Of a stretch of DNA of 64,000 bases, positions 8,181 to 18,800 are shown one piece after another. Below the pieces are notes generated by a model. That model was given only the letters and a program-made list of their open reading frames with translations. It had not been told where the DNA came from and ran no database searches. Within the stretch, counting starts at the first letter, position 1; each line of letters starts with the position of its first letter. The position numbers were made by a program, and so were the translations under genes. The stretch is from assembly GCA_964459995.1 (NCBI GenBank), contig CAYWOR010000011.1:26625-90624 (forward strand), in the 5' to 3' direction. The stretch comes from CAZSHG01 sp964459995. GTDB lineage: Bacteria > UBP14 > UBA6098.

Positions 8181-10907
8181 ATGTCCGACCGTAAAAGGCT
8201 TTATTTAATGGACGGCACACAATTCGCCTACCGCGCCTATTTTGCTTTTATAAACCGGCCGCTTCGTAACTCTCGCGGGTTGAACACCTCGGCGCCCTAC
8301 GGCATGATACTTAGCATTTTGAAGATTCTCGACGACATTCGACCGGACGCTTTCGCTGTTGCATTCGATATCGGTAAACCAAAAGAGCGACTCGAACTTT
8401 ATCCAGAATACAAATCTACGCGTGAGAAGATGCCCGACGAGCTTCGCGACTCTTTGCCCTATATCAACCGGCTCGTCGGAGCAATGAATATTCCTATTTT
8501 AGCGAAAGAGGGTGTCGAGGCGGACGATCTTATCGGCACAATCGCCAAACGTGCGGAGGAAGACGGCTGGGAGGTTGTCCTCGTTACTGGCGACAAAGAT
8601 TTTCTGCAGTTGGTGAATGAGCATATCAGCATTCTAGCGCCCAGCAAGGGGGCTTTGCCGACTGAGGTTTATAATTTCGAGAATGCTGTGCGCAAATTCG
8701 ATATCCCCCCTGAAAAGATTGTAGATTTTCTCGCGCTTATGGGCGATAGCTCGGATAATGTGCCCGGAGTAGCTGGAATTGGGCAAAAGACAGCCGCTAA
8801 ATTATTGTCTGATTATGATAATCTTGATGATGTATATAATCATATTGAGGAAATTGGCGGTTCGACGGCGAAAAAGCTTGCGGAAAACCGTAATATGGCC
8901 TATTTATCGCGCAAACTTGTTACGATAGACACCGATGTGGATTTCGATTTCGATTGGGAAATGGCTCTGATTTCGCAACCCGATTATGAGAGATTGATTC
9001 CTGTTTTGGAGGAATTAGAGTTTACTTCACTATTGGATAGATTTCATCAGGAATGGGGCGGCGAAAAGTGCGAGGGAAAGAGCGATATCTGCATCGAGTA
9101 TGTGCTTGTCGATAATGAACAGAAGCTTGAATCGCTTGTCGAGAAGCTTCGAGGCGCGGAGCGATTTGCAATCGACACGGAGACAACGAGCCAACAGCCT
9201 ATGGTGGCGGATTTGGTGGGAATCAGCTTTGCAGTCGAGGAGGGAAGGTCATATTACCTTCCGCTGGCGCATCGCCGCGCTGGAGATATGTTTGTGGACG
9301 ATTCGCTTAATTTGCCGATGGCGAGAACGCTCCGATTATTGAAACCTATTCTCGAAGATGAAAGAATAGGTAAAACCGGCCAAAATCTCAAATATGACTA
9401 TGTTGTGCTGAAACGCGCTGGAATCGAGCTTGCGGGAATCGACGGCGACACGATGATCGCAGATTATTTGCTTTCGCCGGGAGCATATGAGCATGGGCTG
9501 GATGTCCTTTCTTTGAAGCATCTGGGGCATCGGATGCAAAGTTACAAAGAGCTGGTTTCAGACGGCAAAGGGGAGCTTTCGATTGCGGAAATCGAGCCTT
9601 CGCGTGTGGCGAGATATGCGGGCGAGGATGCGGAAATAGCACTTCGGCTGTCGAACAAGCTCGAAAGGGAGCTTCGCGAGGTCAATTTGTATGAATTGTA
9701 TCGGACTTTGGAGGTGCCTCTGATTAGAGTCCTCGCTGAGATGCAGATTTCTGGAGTGCGCTTGGACAAGGCATTTCTGGGCGATTTATCGGTCAAACTA
9801 AAGAGCGAGTTGGCCGATTTGGAATCGAAAATATATACTACTGCGGGGGAAGAATTCAATATCGGGTCGCCAAAACAGCTTGCTGAGATACTTTTCGACA
9901 AACTCGGCCTTCCGGTGCAGAAAAAAACCAAGACCGGCTATTCGACCGACTCGGAGGTGCTCGAAACCCTATCGGTTATGCATCCCCTGCCGAAAATGAT
10001 AACCTCATACAGGGAGCTTGCAAAGCTTATCAACACCTATCTCGATGCCCTGCCGTCGATGGTTTTGCGAGAGACCGGCCGAATCCATCCGACATTTCAG
10101 CAAGCGGCGACAAGCACGGGCAGGCTTTCTTGTAAGGATCCGAATCTTCAGAATATACCGGTGCGCGGCGAGATTGGACGTGAGGTTCGTAAAGCCTTTC
10201 TTCCGGCGGATGGTAACCTATTGATTTCGGCAGATTATTCCCAAATCGAACTGAGAATGATGGCGCATATTTCTGGCGATGACAATTTAATTCGCGCCTT
10301 TCGCGAGGGACGCGATATTCATGCCGACACGGCCTCGCGCATCTTTGGAGTCGATATTGATTCGATAACTCCGAATCAACGAAGAATGGCGAAGGTGATA
10401 AATTTTGGGGTGATTTACGGGATGACGCCTTGGGGGGTAGCAGGAAGGCTTGGGATCGAGTTTTCCGAGGCACGCAAGTTTGTGGATGCTTATTTTGAAA
10501 GGTATCCCGGAATCGAAAAATACATGGATGAGGCTCCGAAAAAGGCCGAAGAACAGGGTTTTGTCGAGACGATTCTTGGCAGGCGGCGTTATTTCGGGGA
10601 TTTGAAAAAATCGAGCGGAATGAAGTCCTTTCTGAAAAGGGCGGCGATAAACACGCCGATTCAAGGTTCCGCGGCGGATTTGATAAAGATCGCGATGTTG
10701 AGGATTTTTGAAAGGCTCGACAAAGATGAATTGAGGTCAAAAATGATCTTGACCGTGCATGACGAGCTTGTTTTCGACGCACTGGAATCTGAAGTCGAGC
10801 GGGTTTGCGCCATAGCTGAAGAATGCATGGTATCAGCTATGGAGCTTTCGGTGCCTTTGGTTGTGGAAATTGGCGTTGGCGGGGATTGGCTCGGGGCGCA
10901 TGAATAA
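8181..10907 (+). CDS. polA: DNA polymerase I
   Basis: 908 residues, full length for the three-domain enzyme used in Okazaki-fragment maturation and repair. Residues 1-290 are the 5' nuclease (MDGTQFAYRAYFAF, VEADDLIGTIA, TGDKDFLQLV, GIGQKTAAKLL). The 3'-5' proofreading domain keeps its metal ligands: FAIDTET (~328), NLKYD (~401) and YAGEDA (~479), so it is probably active. The polymerase has motif A ADYSQIELRMMAH (~683), motif B RRMAKVINFGVIYG (~736) and motif C TVHDELVFD (~858). GGAGG lies 5 nt before the ATG. Confidence 0.97.
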   Translation: MSDRKRLYLMDGTQFAYRAYFAFINRPLRNSRGLNTSAPYGMILSILKILDDIRPDAFAVAFDIGKPKERLELYPEYKSTREKMPDELRDSLPYINRLVGAMNIPILAKEGVEADDLIGTIAKRAEEDGWEVVLVTGDKDFLQLVNEHISILAPSKGALPTEVYNFENAVRKFDIPPEKIVDFLALMGDSSDNVPGVAGIGQKTAAKLLSDYDNLDDVYNHIEEIGGSTAKKLAENRNMAYLSRKLVTIDTDVDFDFDWEMALISQPDYERLIPVLEELEFTSLLDRFHQEWGGEKCEGKSDICIEYVLVDNEQKLESLVEKLRGAERFAIDTETTSQQPMVADLVGISFAVEEGRSYYLPLAHRRAGDMFVDDSLNLPMARTLRLLKPILEDERIGKTGQNLKYDYVVLKRAGIELAGIDGDTMIADYLLSPGAYEHGLDVLSLKHLGHRMQSYKELVSDGKGELSIAEIEPSRVARYAGEDAEIALRLSNKLERELREVNLYELYRTLEVPLIRVLAEMQISGVRLDKAFLGDLSVKLKSELADLESKIYTTAGEEFNIGSPKQLAEILFDKLGLPVQKKTKTGYSTDSEVLETLSVMHPLPKMITSYRELAKLINTYLDALPSMVLRETGRIHPTFQQAATSTGRLSCKDPNLQNIPVRGEIGREVRKAFLPADGNLLISADYSQIELRMMAHISGDDNLIRAFREGRDIHADTASRIFGVDIDSITPNQRRMAKVINFGVIYGMTPWGVAGRLGIEFSEARKFVDAYFERYPGIEKYMDEAPKKAEEQGFVETILGRRRYFGDLKKSSGMKSFLKRAAINTPIQGSAADLIKIAMLRIFERLDKDELRSKMILTVHDELVFDALESEVERVCAIAEECMVSAMELSVPLVVEIGVGGDWLGAHE

Positions 10908-10911
10908 AAAA

Positions 10912-10931
10912 GCGGCTCATTTCTGAGCCGC
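10912..10931 (+). terminator. Hairpin directly after polA, possible terminator
   Basis: An 8-bp perfect stem, GCGGCTCA and TGAGCCGC, with a 4-nt loop lies 5 nt after the polA stop. Downstream there is no T-run on the plus strand, while A6 precedes it. It may act as an end-of-message stem rather than a classical terminator. Confidence 0.4.
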
Positions 10932-11078
10932 CGCGGGGTTGCAACCTTTGCCATTAAGGAGGATGGGAAGTTGCTCAATAGCTGTTATGCAATTTAAGTG
11001 CCATTTTAAAGTAAATGTTTCATCTTATTGATTTGCATAGTGTTACAATCATTGCCGTTATACACGGCTTTAGTTTTT

Positions 11079-11124
11079 GGGGAATATTTCACAAATTGCA
11101 TTAGGGGTTTGGCGTTTTTGCCCA
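11079..11124 (+). repeat. Direct repeat A upstream of the TrmB gene
   Basis: GGGGAATATT (11079-11088) and GGCGTTTTTGCCCA (11111-11124) recur in the same order and orientation at 12060-12094, just after the TrmB gene. An inverted copy of the first half, ATATTCCCC, is at 11137-11145. This lies in the ~350-bp gap between polA and the TrmB gene, which otherwise holds only a promoter. Confidence 0.6.
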
Positions 11125-11182
11125 AGCCTATCAAAGATATTCCCCTTTGTTACAAGTATATTCAAAAGTCGATGCAAACCTA

Positions 11183-11210
11183 TTGATTATATTCTTTTTT
11201 TCGATATATT
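11183..11210 (+). promoter_or_regulatory. Sigma70-like promoter of the TrmB regulator
   Basis: TTGATT (11183-11188), 16-bp spacer, TATATT (11205-11210). The start would be near 11217, giving a leader of about 43 nt. The GGGGAATAT half-sites lie 40-100 bp upstream. Confidence 0.5.
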
Positions 11211-11259
11211 CTCCGTTCGTTAGAAGAAGTGTTGCGATTCTTTGCCTGTTTGGAGAAAT

Positions 11260-12060
11260 ATGAAACATCTGATGCAAAACCTTGGTTTCAGCGAAGGCGA
11301 GGCAATTTTATATTCGAGGCTTCTCGAGATTGGTAGTTGCACGATTTCAGAGTGTTTGAAGGGGCTTGATTTAAGCCGACCTCACGCCTATTCTCTTATG
11401 AGAAACCTTGTCAAAAGCGGACTTGTGGCCGAGGAAGCCGGAAAACCCAACAGATATCACGCTATCCCTCCTCAAATCTCACTGGAATATTTGGCGAGTT
11501 CTAAATTCAAAGAGCTCGAGACTGAAAAAGAAAGGTTCGTGGGCAATTTAGAGCTGTTAAAACTCGAGGCAATGAAGTCATTTAGTAATGTTTTTAAGAG
11601 CGAATCCGAAGTTGGGCCGGATATGCTTATTTTTAGGGGGCCTAATCTTATCGTCGAATGGGCGAAAAAGCTCAAAGGCAATTTAAAAGGATGTCTTAGA
11701 GTTATTTCAAAAAAGCCGCTTATAATGAAAATGGTCGGTGCGGAGGATATAGAAACCAAAGCGAATGTTACCAGAAAAATCCTTTGCGAGACCGAACTTA
11801 CGTTAGATACGGAGTTTGTGGACTATTTGAATAAAGAGCTTGAGATTGGAAATGCAGAAATTAAATATTCTGATTGTTTGCCGATAAAACTTGCCATTTT
11901 CGACGATTTTGCGGCGATAATTACCCTCAATTTAAGCTCGGAGCCGGATAATTTTCTTCTGTTTCTCACCCAAAATCGCGAGTTGGTAACTTTCCTAACG
12001 GTAGCTTTCGATTGTATTTGGGAAAATTCGAAGCTTTTTTCACCCAAATCCAATAGTTAG
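11260..12060 (+). CDS. TrmB-family transcriptional regulator
   Basis: 266 residues. Residues 1-75 are a winged helix of the TrmB type: NLGFSEGEAILYSRLLEIG, then LSRPHAYSLMRNLVKSGLV and PNRYHAIPP. A coiled-coil stretch follows (KELETEKERFVGNLELLK), then a C-terminal effector-type domain of the TrmB kind (FRGPNLIVEWAKKLKGNL). The family is most common in archaea and usually senses sugars, but nothing here shows the ligand. ATG 11260 follows GGAG by 4 nt; the longer TTG frame at 11242 lacks a site. The gene is bracketed by direct repeats and converges with the next gene, overlapping it by 4 bp. Confidence 0.8.
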   Translation: MKHLMQNLGFSEGEAILYSRLLEIGSCTISECLKGLDLSRPHAYSLMRNLVKSGLVAEEAGKPNRYHAIPPQISLEYLASSKFKELETEKERFVGNLELLKLEAMKSFSNVFKSESEVGPDMLIFRGPNLIVEWAKKLKGNLKGCLRVISKKPLIMKMVGAEDIETKANVTRKILCETELTLDTEFVDYLNKELEIGNAEIKYSDCLPIKLAIFDDFAAIITLNLSSEPDNFLLFLTQNRELVTFLTVAFDCIWENSKLFSPKSNS

Positions 12061-12683
12061 GGGAATATTCTTTTCCCGAAGGCGTTTTTGCCCACCGAAT
12101 TATCGAAAATCTCCTCGATTCTGAATAAATATGCCGGTCTGTCGCCCCACTTCTCGATATTCGAACCGTGATAGACATCGTGCTGTGCGTTAAGAAATTC
12201 GTGAATGGAATCGCCGATATGAATCTCGGCACGGCAACGCAATTCATAGGAAATCACCGGTGGTTGGTAGAACAACAATGTCGCATGGTTGTTGTCCTTC
12301 AGGTTGATCCATGTGTGATCTAATGCGAGCTCGAGCGTTCCAATAACCGAGAAATCGATGATTTCATCTTTGCCCTCGTCCCAGACAAGCTTGTGAAGAA
12401 GTTCGAGGCCTCTCGCGGAGTAGTTGGCGTCTGCTGGGCTTTGGATGTGGTCTTTATATTTTGCGAGAATATCGTCGATGAACTCTGCTTTTGGGATGAA
12501 ACCCACCCCTTTAATGCTTCCGTTGAGACCTGCGGGGCCATCGGTGATTATCGCCGGAGTGTGTCTTGTGAACCCTAAGAAGAAAGCGTCGTGCGAGATT
12601 TTTTCTCCGGAGAGCTGTTTTCTAACAAGTTCTGCGCGCTGATGATAAGCCCAGTCGATGAATTTTCTCGGTATCTGCTCCAT
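12057..12683 (-). CDS. Uncharacterised protein, possibly flavin-binding split-barrel (PPOX-like)
   Basis: 208 residues, soluble, no signal peptide. The middle and end (DFSVIGTLELALDHTWINLK, VISYELRCRAEIHIG, RPAYLFRIEEIFDNSVGKNA) have the strand pattern of pyridoxamine-phosphate-oxidase-like flavin proteins, but no diagnostic FMN motif is certain. Treat the family as a guess. AAAGGAG lies 4 nt before the ATG. Its last codons contain the second copy of the GGGGAATATT/GGCGTTTTTGCCCA repeat, and its stop overlaps the TrmB stop on the other strand. Confidence 0.55.
   Translation of the reverse strand: MEQIPRKFIDWAYHQRAELVRKQLSGEKISHDAFFLGFTRHTPAIITDGPAGLNGSIKGVGFIPKAEFIDDILAKYKDHIQSPADANYSARGLELLHKLVWDEGKDEIIDFSVIGTLELALDHTWINLKDNNHATLLFYQPPVISYELRCRAEIHIGDSIHEFLNAQHDVYHGSNIEKWGDRPAYLFRIEEIFDNSVGKNAFGKRIFP
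12060..12094 (+). repeat. Direct repeat B, inside the 3' end of the convergent gene
   Basis: GGGGAATATT (12060-12069) and GGCGTTTTTGCCCA (12081-12094) match the copy at 11079-11124, with a shorter gap between the two blocks (11 nt instead of 22). Here the sequence codes for the last residues (GKNAFGKRIFP) of the minus-strand gene. Confidence 0.6.
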
Positions 12684-12700
12684 TTCGCTCCTTTTTTGGT

Positions 12701-12729
12701 AATATCGTTCTGTCGGTGTAGTTCGACAA
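12701..12729 (-). promoter_or_regulatory. Putative promoter of the 12057-12683 gene
   Basis: Minus strand: TTGTCG (12724-12729), 17-bp spacer, GATATT (12701-12706). The start would be near 12694, just upstream of the AAAGGAG ribosome-binding site. Confidence 0.4.
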
Positions 12730-12757
12730 GGGAAATTTGCGGCGGATAGATAATCGC

Positions 12758-12786
12758 TTGCATTTTGAAATGTCTTAACTTAATAT
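12758..12786 (+). promoter_or_regulatory. Sigma70-like promoter of the giant secreted protein gene
   Basis: TTGCAT (12758-12763), 17-bp spacer, TAATAT (12781-12786). The start would be near 12793, about 27 nt before the ATG at 12820. Confidence 0.6.
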
Positions 12787-12819
12787 ATGTATATATCTTT
12801 TGTTCGAGGAGGAGTTGAT

Positions 12820-15800
12820 ATGAATTGTTGCGATAGATTCCCAAAAAAATCTTTTGTTCTTCTGCTCTCGCTCGTTCTGTGCGGATTGATTTTAGCTCAG
12901 GGCTTGCGAATCGAGAACGCGAATGTTCGCGGAAGAGGCGGCCGTGAGATAACTTTCTACCGTCCGCATGCACCGGAAGACGCATGGTGGTATTCTTCCG
13001 ATGTTGAATGTGTGCACGATGTCGGCTGTGTGGATGTCGTATTCTGTATGGATACATCCGGCAGTATGGCGGGAACAATAAATAATCTTCAGGATGAGAT
13101 CGACAGGTTTGCTTATAACATAGCTTCCGTAGGGTTTGGATATGCATTTGGTTTAGTAACATATTCAGAGACGGTAAATTTTCCCCATGGTTCGACTTTA
13201 GTCGAGGATTTGGGGGCATTTTCGGCTATATTGGATGAAGCCCGAAGCGGAGATGGCGGCTGGGAGCACCATTCCGATGCAATTTATCAGGCGATAATGA
13301 ATTTCAACTGGCGCCCGGGATGCGAGCATGTCGTTGTTCTAATTTCGGACGAGTGCGATGATGCAAGCACAGTAACGCCCTCTGCGACTATTGCGCAAAT
13401 TCTTTCGTGGGGAGGGTTTGTTTATATTCTCAGTGCAGATTGCGGCGATGTGGATGATTTCCGCGATTATTGCGACACCAGCAACGGCAAATGGTTCAAC
13501 TATAGCACTTCGACTTTGAATGATGTCTTTGATCAGATCGTCGATGACATCGCAGACGTTGTCGAGATAAACATTACGGTTACAAACACGTCGGGTGGCG
13601 CGATGAATCCAATCACCGCGACTTTGATTCCCGATTTCTGCATTATGGTGGGCGATTCACCTAATCCCCAGCCCTATGGCCCTGTGCCGAACGGTGCGAG
13701 CCATACTTTTGTATGGGATGTCGAAGAGATTCCGGGGTGTGCCGGATGGGGCGACTGTTTTATAATAAGGGTTGCTGGCGGCGCTTATGTCGATTCTATT
13801 GTCGGGTGCCTATGGGTGGAGGATTGCGGATGCCCGGGGCCTGAGGCGGTTTTTGTTTGCCCCGAGGGAAGCGGAAACTGGACTGCCTGCCGCGATCAGT
13901 ATATCGAAATCGAATATGTTGGTTATATCGGTGTCGATCCGAACAGCCTCTGCATTCGGGTAAACGGAGTAAATCATTGTTATCCGGCATCGCCGAATCT
14001 GACATGGACACCCGGTTTTCGGGGCGGGACACTGCGTTTTACGCCGACACCTCCCGGATGGAACCATCTACAAACGGTTAATGTGCAATGTTTATCCGGC
14101 AATGATGCGACCGGATGCCCTCAAAGATTCTTCCCAGAATCGAACTTCAGGGTGGATATAAAGCCTCCAAGACCTATTTGGTGGGAACATCACGACGCCA
14201 CATGGTGGCCGCCATCGCCGGCATGGCGTGAAGCTCACGACGGCTCAGTATCATGGCAACCAGCCTGCGGCTCAACAGTTGATGATACGACGCATATTAT
14301 AATCTATGCGTTGTTGCATGATGACGGCGTTGGAATGACACCTTTGGACGCGATTTTATCGAGCCTCGATTTTAGTGAGCTTGCGGGGCTTGATTTTATC
14401 GGTTTATGGACGAGTTTGACCTCGATTAACGTTACAGTTAACGGGATTCCTTTCGTTCCGGGGTTTCCGATTCCGGGGCATTTTAGCAGAACTGTCGATC
14501 TCGATTATGCAACATATCTACTTCATCCGGCTTCGTGGTTCGGTGGTTGGGCGGTTGCATGCACAATTCGTGCGGACAGCGCGGGGATACTCGGTTTGGC
14601 CTTTCTTACCGGCGGGGAAATCGAGATTTGTCTTAATGCGAACGATCTCGTTGAAGCTTCGGGGTGTATGCCCTGCGACAATGACACGCAATGGTGTTGC
14701 ACATACTATTTGTCAGCGGATTTGCCATTGGTGGCTAATGCCGGGCCGGATAAATATATCTGTTCGGGGAGTTCGGTAATAATAGGCGGAACACCTGCCG
14801 CTGGGGGCGGAACAGAGCCTTATAACTACTCATGGAGCCCATCGACGGGCTTATCAAACCCGAATATCGCGAATCCGATAGCTTCGCCGACAACAACTAC
14901 GACATATACACTGACCGTTACAGATGCCGCCTCAGGTGTCGCCACGGATAATATGACAGTTTATGTTTCGAATCCTGTGGCTAATGCCGGGCCGGACGAC
15001 ACTCTTTGCGCTGGTTCATATGTTATGCTTGGCGGCTCACCGACAGGCTCGGGCGGTTTTCCGCCTTTGTCATACAGCTGGCAACCGGCGGGGCTTTTGG
15101 CTTCGCCTACTTCTGCAAATCCGATGTTTATAACGAGCATGAGTTGGGGCGATACATCGTTTACTTTCATTGTAACGGTGACAGACACCCTTGGTTGCAC
15201 CGATGTTGACACGGTTCGCATAGTAATCGATAATGTTGATGCGGATGCAGGGCCTGATCAGCGGGTTTGTCTCGGTGGTTCGGTTACTCTCGGAGGAAGC
15301 CCGACTGCTTCGGGCGGAGTTCCGCCCTATACATATCATTGGTATGAATACCCCGGGGGGGCGATGATTTCGACCGACCCGAATCCTGTGGTTACCCCAT
15401 CCGCAACCACAACTTATGTTGTTCAGATAAACGGCGGAGAGCCGTATTGCATGGCGGCGGATACCTGCATAGTTTATGTAGTCGAGGTTTTCGCAGATGC
15501 AGGGCCGGATCAGAGCGTTTGTTTGGGATCGAGTGTGACTATCGGCGGTTCACCGACTGCCTCTGGAAGCGGCGGATATAGCTATTCATGGATCTCGGTG
15601 CCGGCGGGATTTGTTTCGGCTGTTTCGAATCCGATGGTCTCACCGACTGGAAACACACGATATATAGTTACAGTTACCGATTCTATCGGTTGCACCGATA
15701 TCGATACGGTTTTCGTGGAGGTTTTTCCTGCGCCTTTCGGATGGGTTTCGGTGCCGAGTTTCTGCGGTGGTGTAACCTCATGTGCCTATCAATCGATTAT

Positions 15801-18800
15801 CTGGACTATTGTCGATACTGTCGGAACGATAAACGAAGCCTCGATAAGGATTTCTGTGGACGGCACAGTCTATACAGTCGCCTCGCCTGAGGTTACAACT
15901 ACCGCACATATTGGCGATTCGCTTTCGATAATGTTCTCACCGGGGTCTTCCTGGCCGCATGGTGATACAATTGTATTCGAACTTATCAATGTAGCGAGTT
16001 TCGCCGGATGTAGCACTTTTGTCGCGCCCTGCAGTTTTATTGTCGATATCGAGCCGCCCATTGCGGATCCACTATTACCTGCCGATGGAAGCACAGTTTT
16101 CGTCGTTCCCGATTCGGTGGGGGCGTTCATCTCGGATTTCCCGGCGGGGGTCGATCCGCTATCGTTCAATTATATCACCATAACCGTAAATGGTCTTCCT
16201 GCAACAGGATGGACTTATACATGGACGGGTGGCTATTTGGGGTTCAATAACTTGGTGCTTTCCGAGGGCGACAGTGTGGTCATCTGTCTCGATAGTCTTT
16301 TCGACGATCCGGATTACGATTATTGTGCCCATAACGACACGAGCTTATGCTGGTGGTTTGTGATCATGCCTTGCGATGTCGAGGTTACAGCCTCGCCGGA
16401 CACAATAATCTGCGGAAGCGGAGATATTGTTCTGAATGCCGATGTCGAAGGCGGAAGCGGTTTCTTCACATACGAATGGCGGCCCGCGGTTGGTCTCGAC
16501 GACCCGACTCTGGCGAATCCCACGGCGATTGTTGAATCGACAATTACTTATGTGGTCGAGGTTTACGATGAATCGCTGATGTGCAGTGCATATGACACCG
16601 CGACGATAATCGTATCGAACCCGATTGCAAACGCCGGCCCGGACGGGATTATCTGCCCATTTTCGATAGTGCCGTTGGGGTGTAATCCGGCTGTTACGGG
16701 CGGTCTTCCGCCATACAGCTTTGAATGGATGAATTCGACGGGCGCGGTGATTTACACCGTGGAAAATCCGCTTCATTCATTCGGCGATACGGACGAGTGG
16801 TTTGTGCTTCATGTCGTGGATTCGCTGGGTTGCGAGGCATGGGACACGGTGTTCTTCGATGTCGATGTCGAAGAAATAACCTCTTTCGATTTCATCTCGC
16901 CATTGCCGGACGATACTCTTCCCGCGGGAGAAGTTTATTTCGAGTGGGAGGTCGAGCCTTCGGGCGGTTATCTGTATGATTTTATCCTCGATGGCGCGGT
17001 TGTTTTCAGCCGTATCGATTCGAATCATGTTACGCTCGATTTTCCATGCGGCGAAAGCCATTTCTGGACTGTTGTGGTCTGGCGTGAGTGTTTCCACGAC
17101 TATGTAGCTTGCGGAGAGACGACATCGACGGTGTTTATCGATAGCTTAGCTTATCCTTTCGACCCGCCTTTCCATATGGAGGATTGCGGTGAGCCTTATG
17201 CTGTCGCGGTTCACGTTCCGGACGGCGACTGGACGGCATGTAATCCGGATTCCATCGTGGCTTATATTATCGACTCTGTGGGGATAATCGAATCGTCGAT
17301 TATGATGACGGTGAACGGCACGAGTTATCGGACATCTGACCCTGAGCTAAGCTGGGATGGCGTATCTACGCTGGTTTTCCGGCCTTCGGTTATTTGGGCT
17401 GACGGCGAGATTGTTACGGTTTGCGTCGATAGCGCTGTGAATTTGGATTCGATTGAGCTTGTAGCGAGGGTTTGCTGGGAGTTTTATATCGACCGTAGCG
17501 CGCCTCAGATAGTAAGCATTTCACCGACTCCTTTTTCGGAAATCCCAACTACAGTTAGCACTGTGCGCGTTTGTGTCCGCGATATGCTTTCCGGGCTCGA
17601 TTCGCTTATAATCGATGTCGATGGAGTTCTTTATGAACTCGGTGCCTTTGGGTGTGTCGATACTGTGGTTTGTAACAATTTCCCGATAGGTCCGCTTTCT
17701 CCGGGGGATGTCGTTGATGTTAATCTTATCCGTGCCACCGATTGTCCCGACTGGTGCGGCCCGAATGTTCTGGACAGCGTTTGGGATTACCTCGTAAGCG
17801 ATTGTGATATCGAGATAACATTTGATTTGGGCATCGCGGAAACATTGATTTGCCATCCGGATTCTCTGCCGGTGGTGTTCGAGCTGACGACGACCGTTAC
17901 TGGCGGGACTGCACCATTTACATATTGGAATTCGATGGAGGGGATTGTCGGGCCTACGCATGTTGGCGATCCGACATATAATCTCGATCATTCGACATTG
18001 ATAAGCATTGTTGTTGAAGATGCCGCGGGATGTAGAGATACCGCTTCGATGGTTGTTTATATCAGCGATTTGCAGGCCTATGCCGGCCCAGATTTCTCGA
18101 TTTGCGAGGGTGACACAGCTACAATAGGCTGTCCAGATTGGTGGTGGATAGGATTCCATGTTGGAACGGTAACCGGTTGGTGGACGAATGAAGACGGCTC
18201 TTTCCTGTCGGATGAAACAACTCCGCTGGTTTGGCCGGATGTTACAACCTCGTATATTCTGCATGTTGTTGATTCAGTAGGTTGCGAAGATACCGATACT
18301 ATCACGGTTTTTCGCCATCACGAAGCACCCGGTGCATTCACCGGGCTTTATCCACCGCCGGATGCTATGTTGCCGCCGGGAGATATTACTATTATCTGGA
18401 GCGACGCCGGAGGGGTTCCTCCTGCCCAGTATCATCTGATAATCGATGGTGTAGATACAGTAGCGAGAGGGATTTCGGACACCTTCTTTACTGTGAATTA
18501 TCCCTGCGGACACACCCATTCGTGGGAGGTTATCGCCTATAACATTTGCGCGAGTGAATATGTAGTTTTCTGCGATTCTTTCATGGCCGCCGGTGCACAT
18601 GATTCTGGGTCGGTATGGTATCATCTTCCAGATACATTCGGCGGAATCGACACAAGCGCATACGATCCGATTTTCCATACACATCCCTGCGAGGGGCCAT
18701 CGGCTGTTTACTCCCATGTCCCCACCGGCGACTGGACAGCCTGTAATCCGGATTCAGTTGTGTGGATACTTGGCGATTCGGTAACATATATCGAGAGCAC

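Noticed and set aside
10030..10782. 250-codon antisense frame in polA
   Set aside because: It covers the conserved polymerase motifs on the other strand and has no initiation signals.
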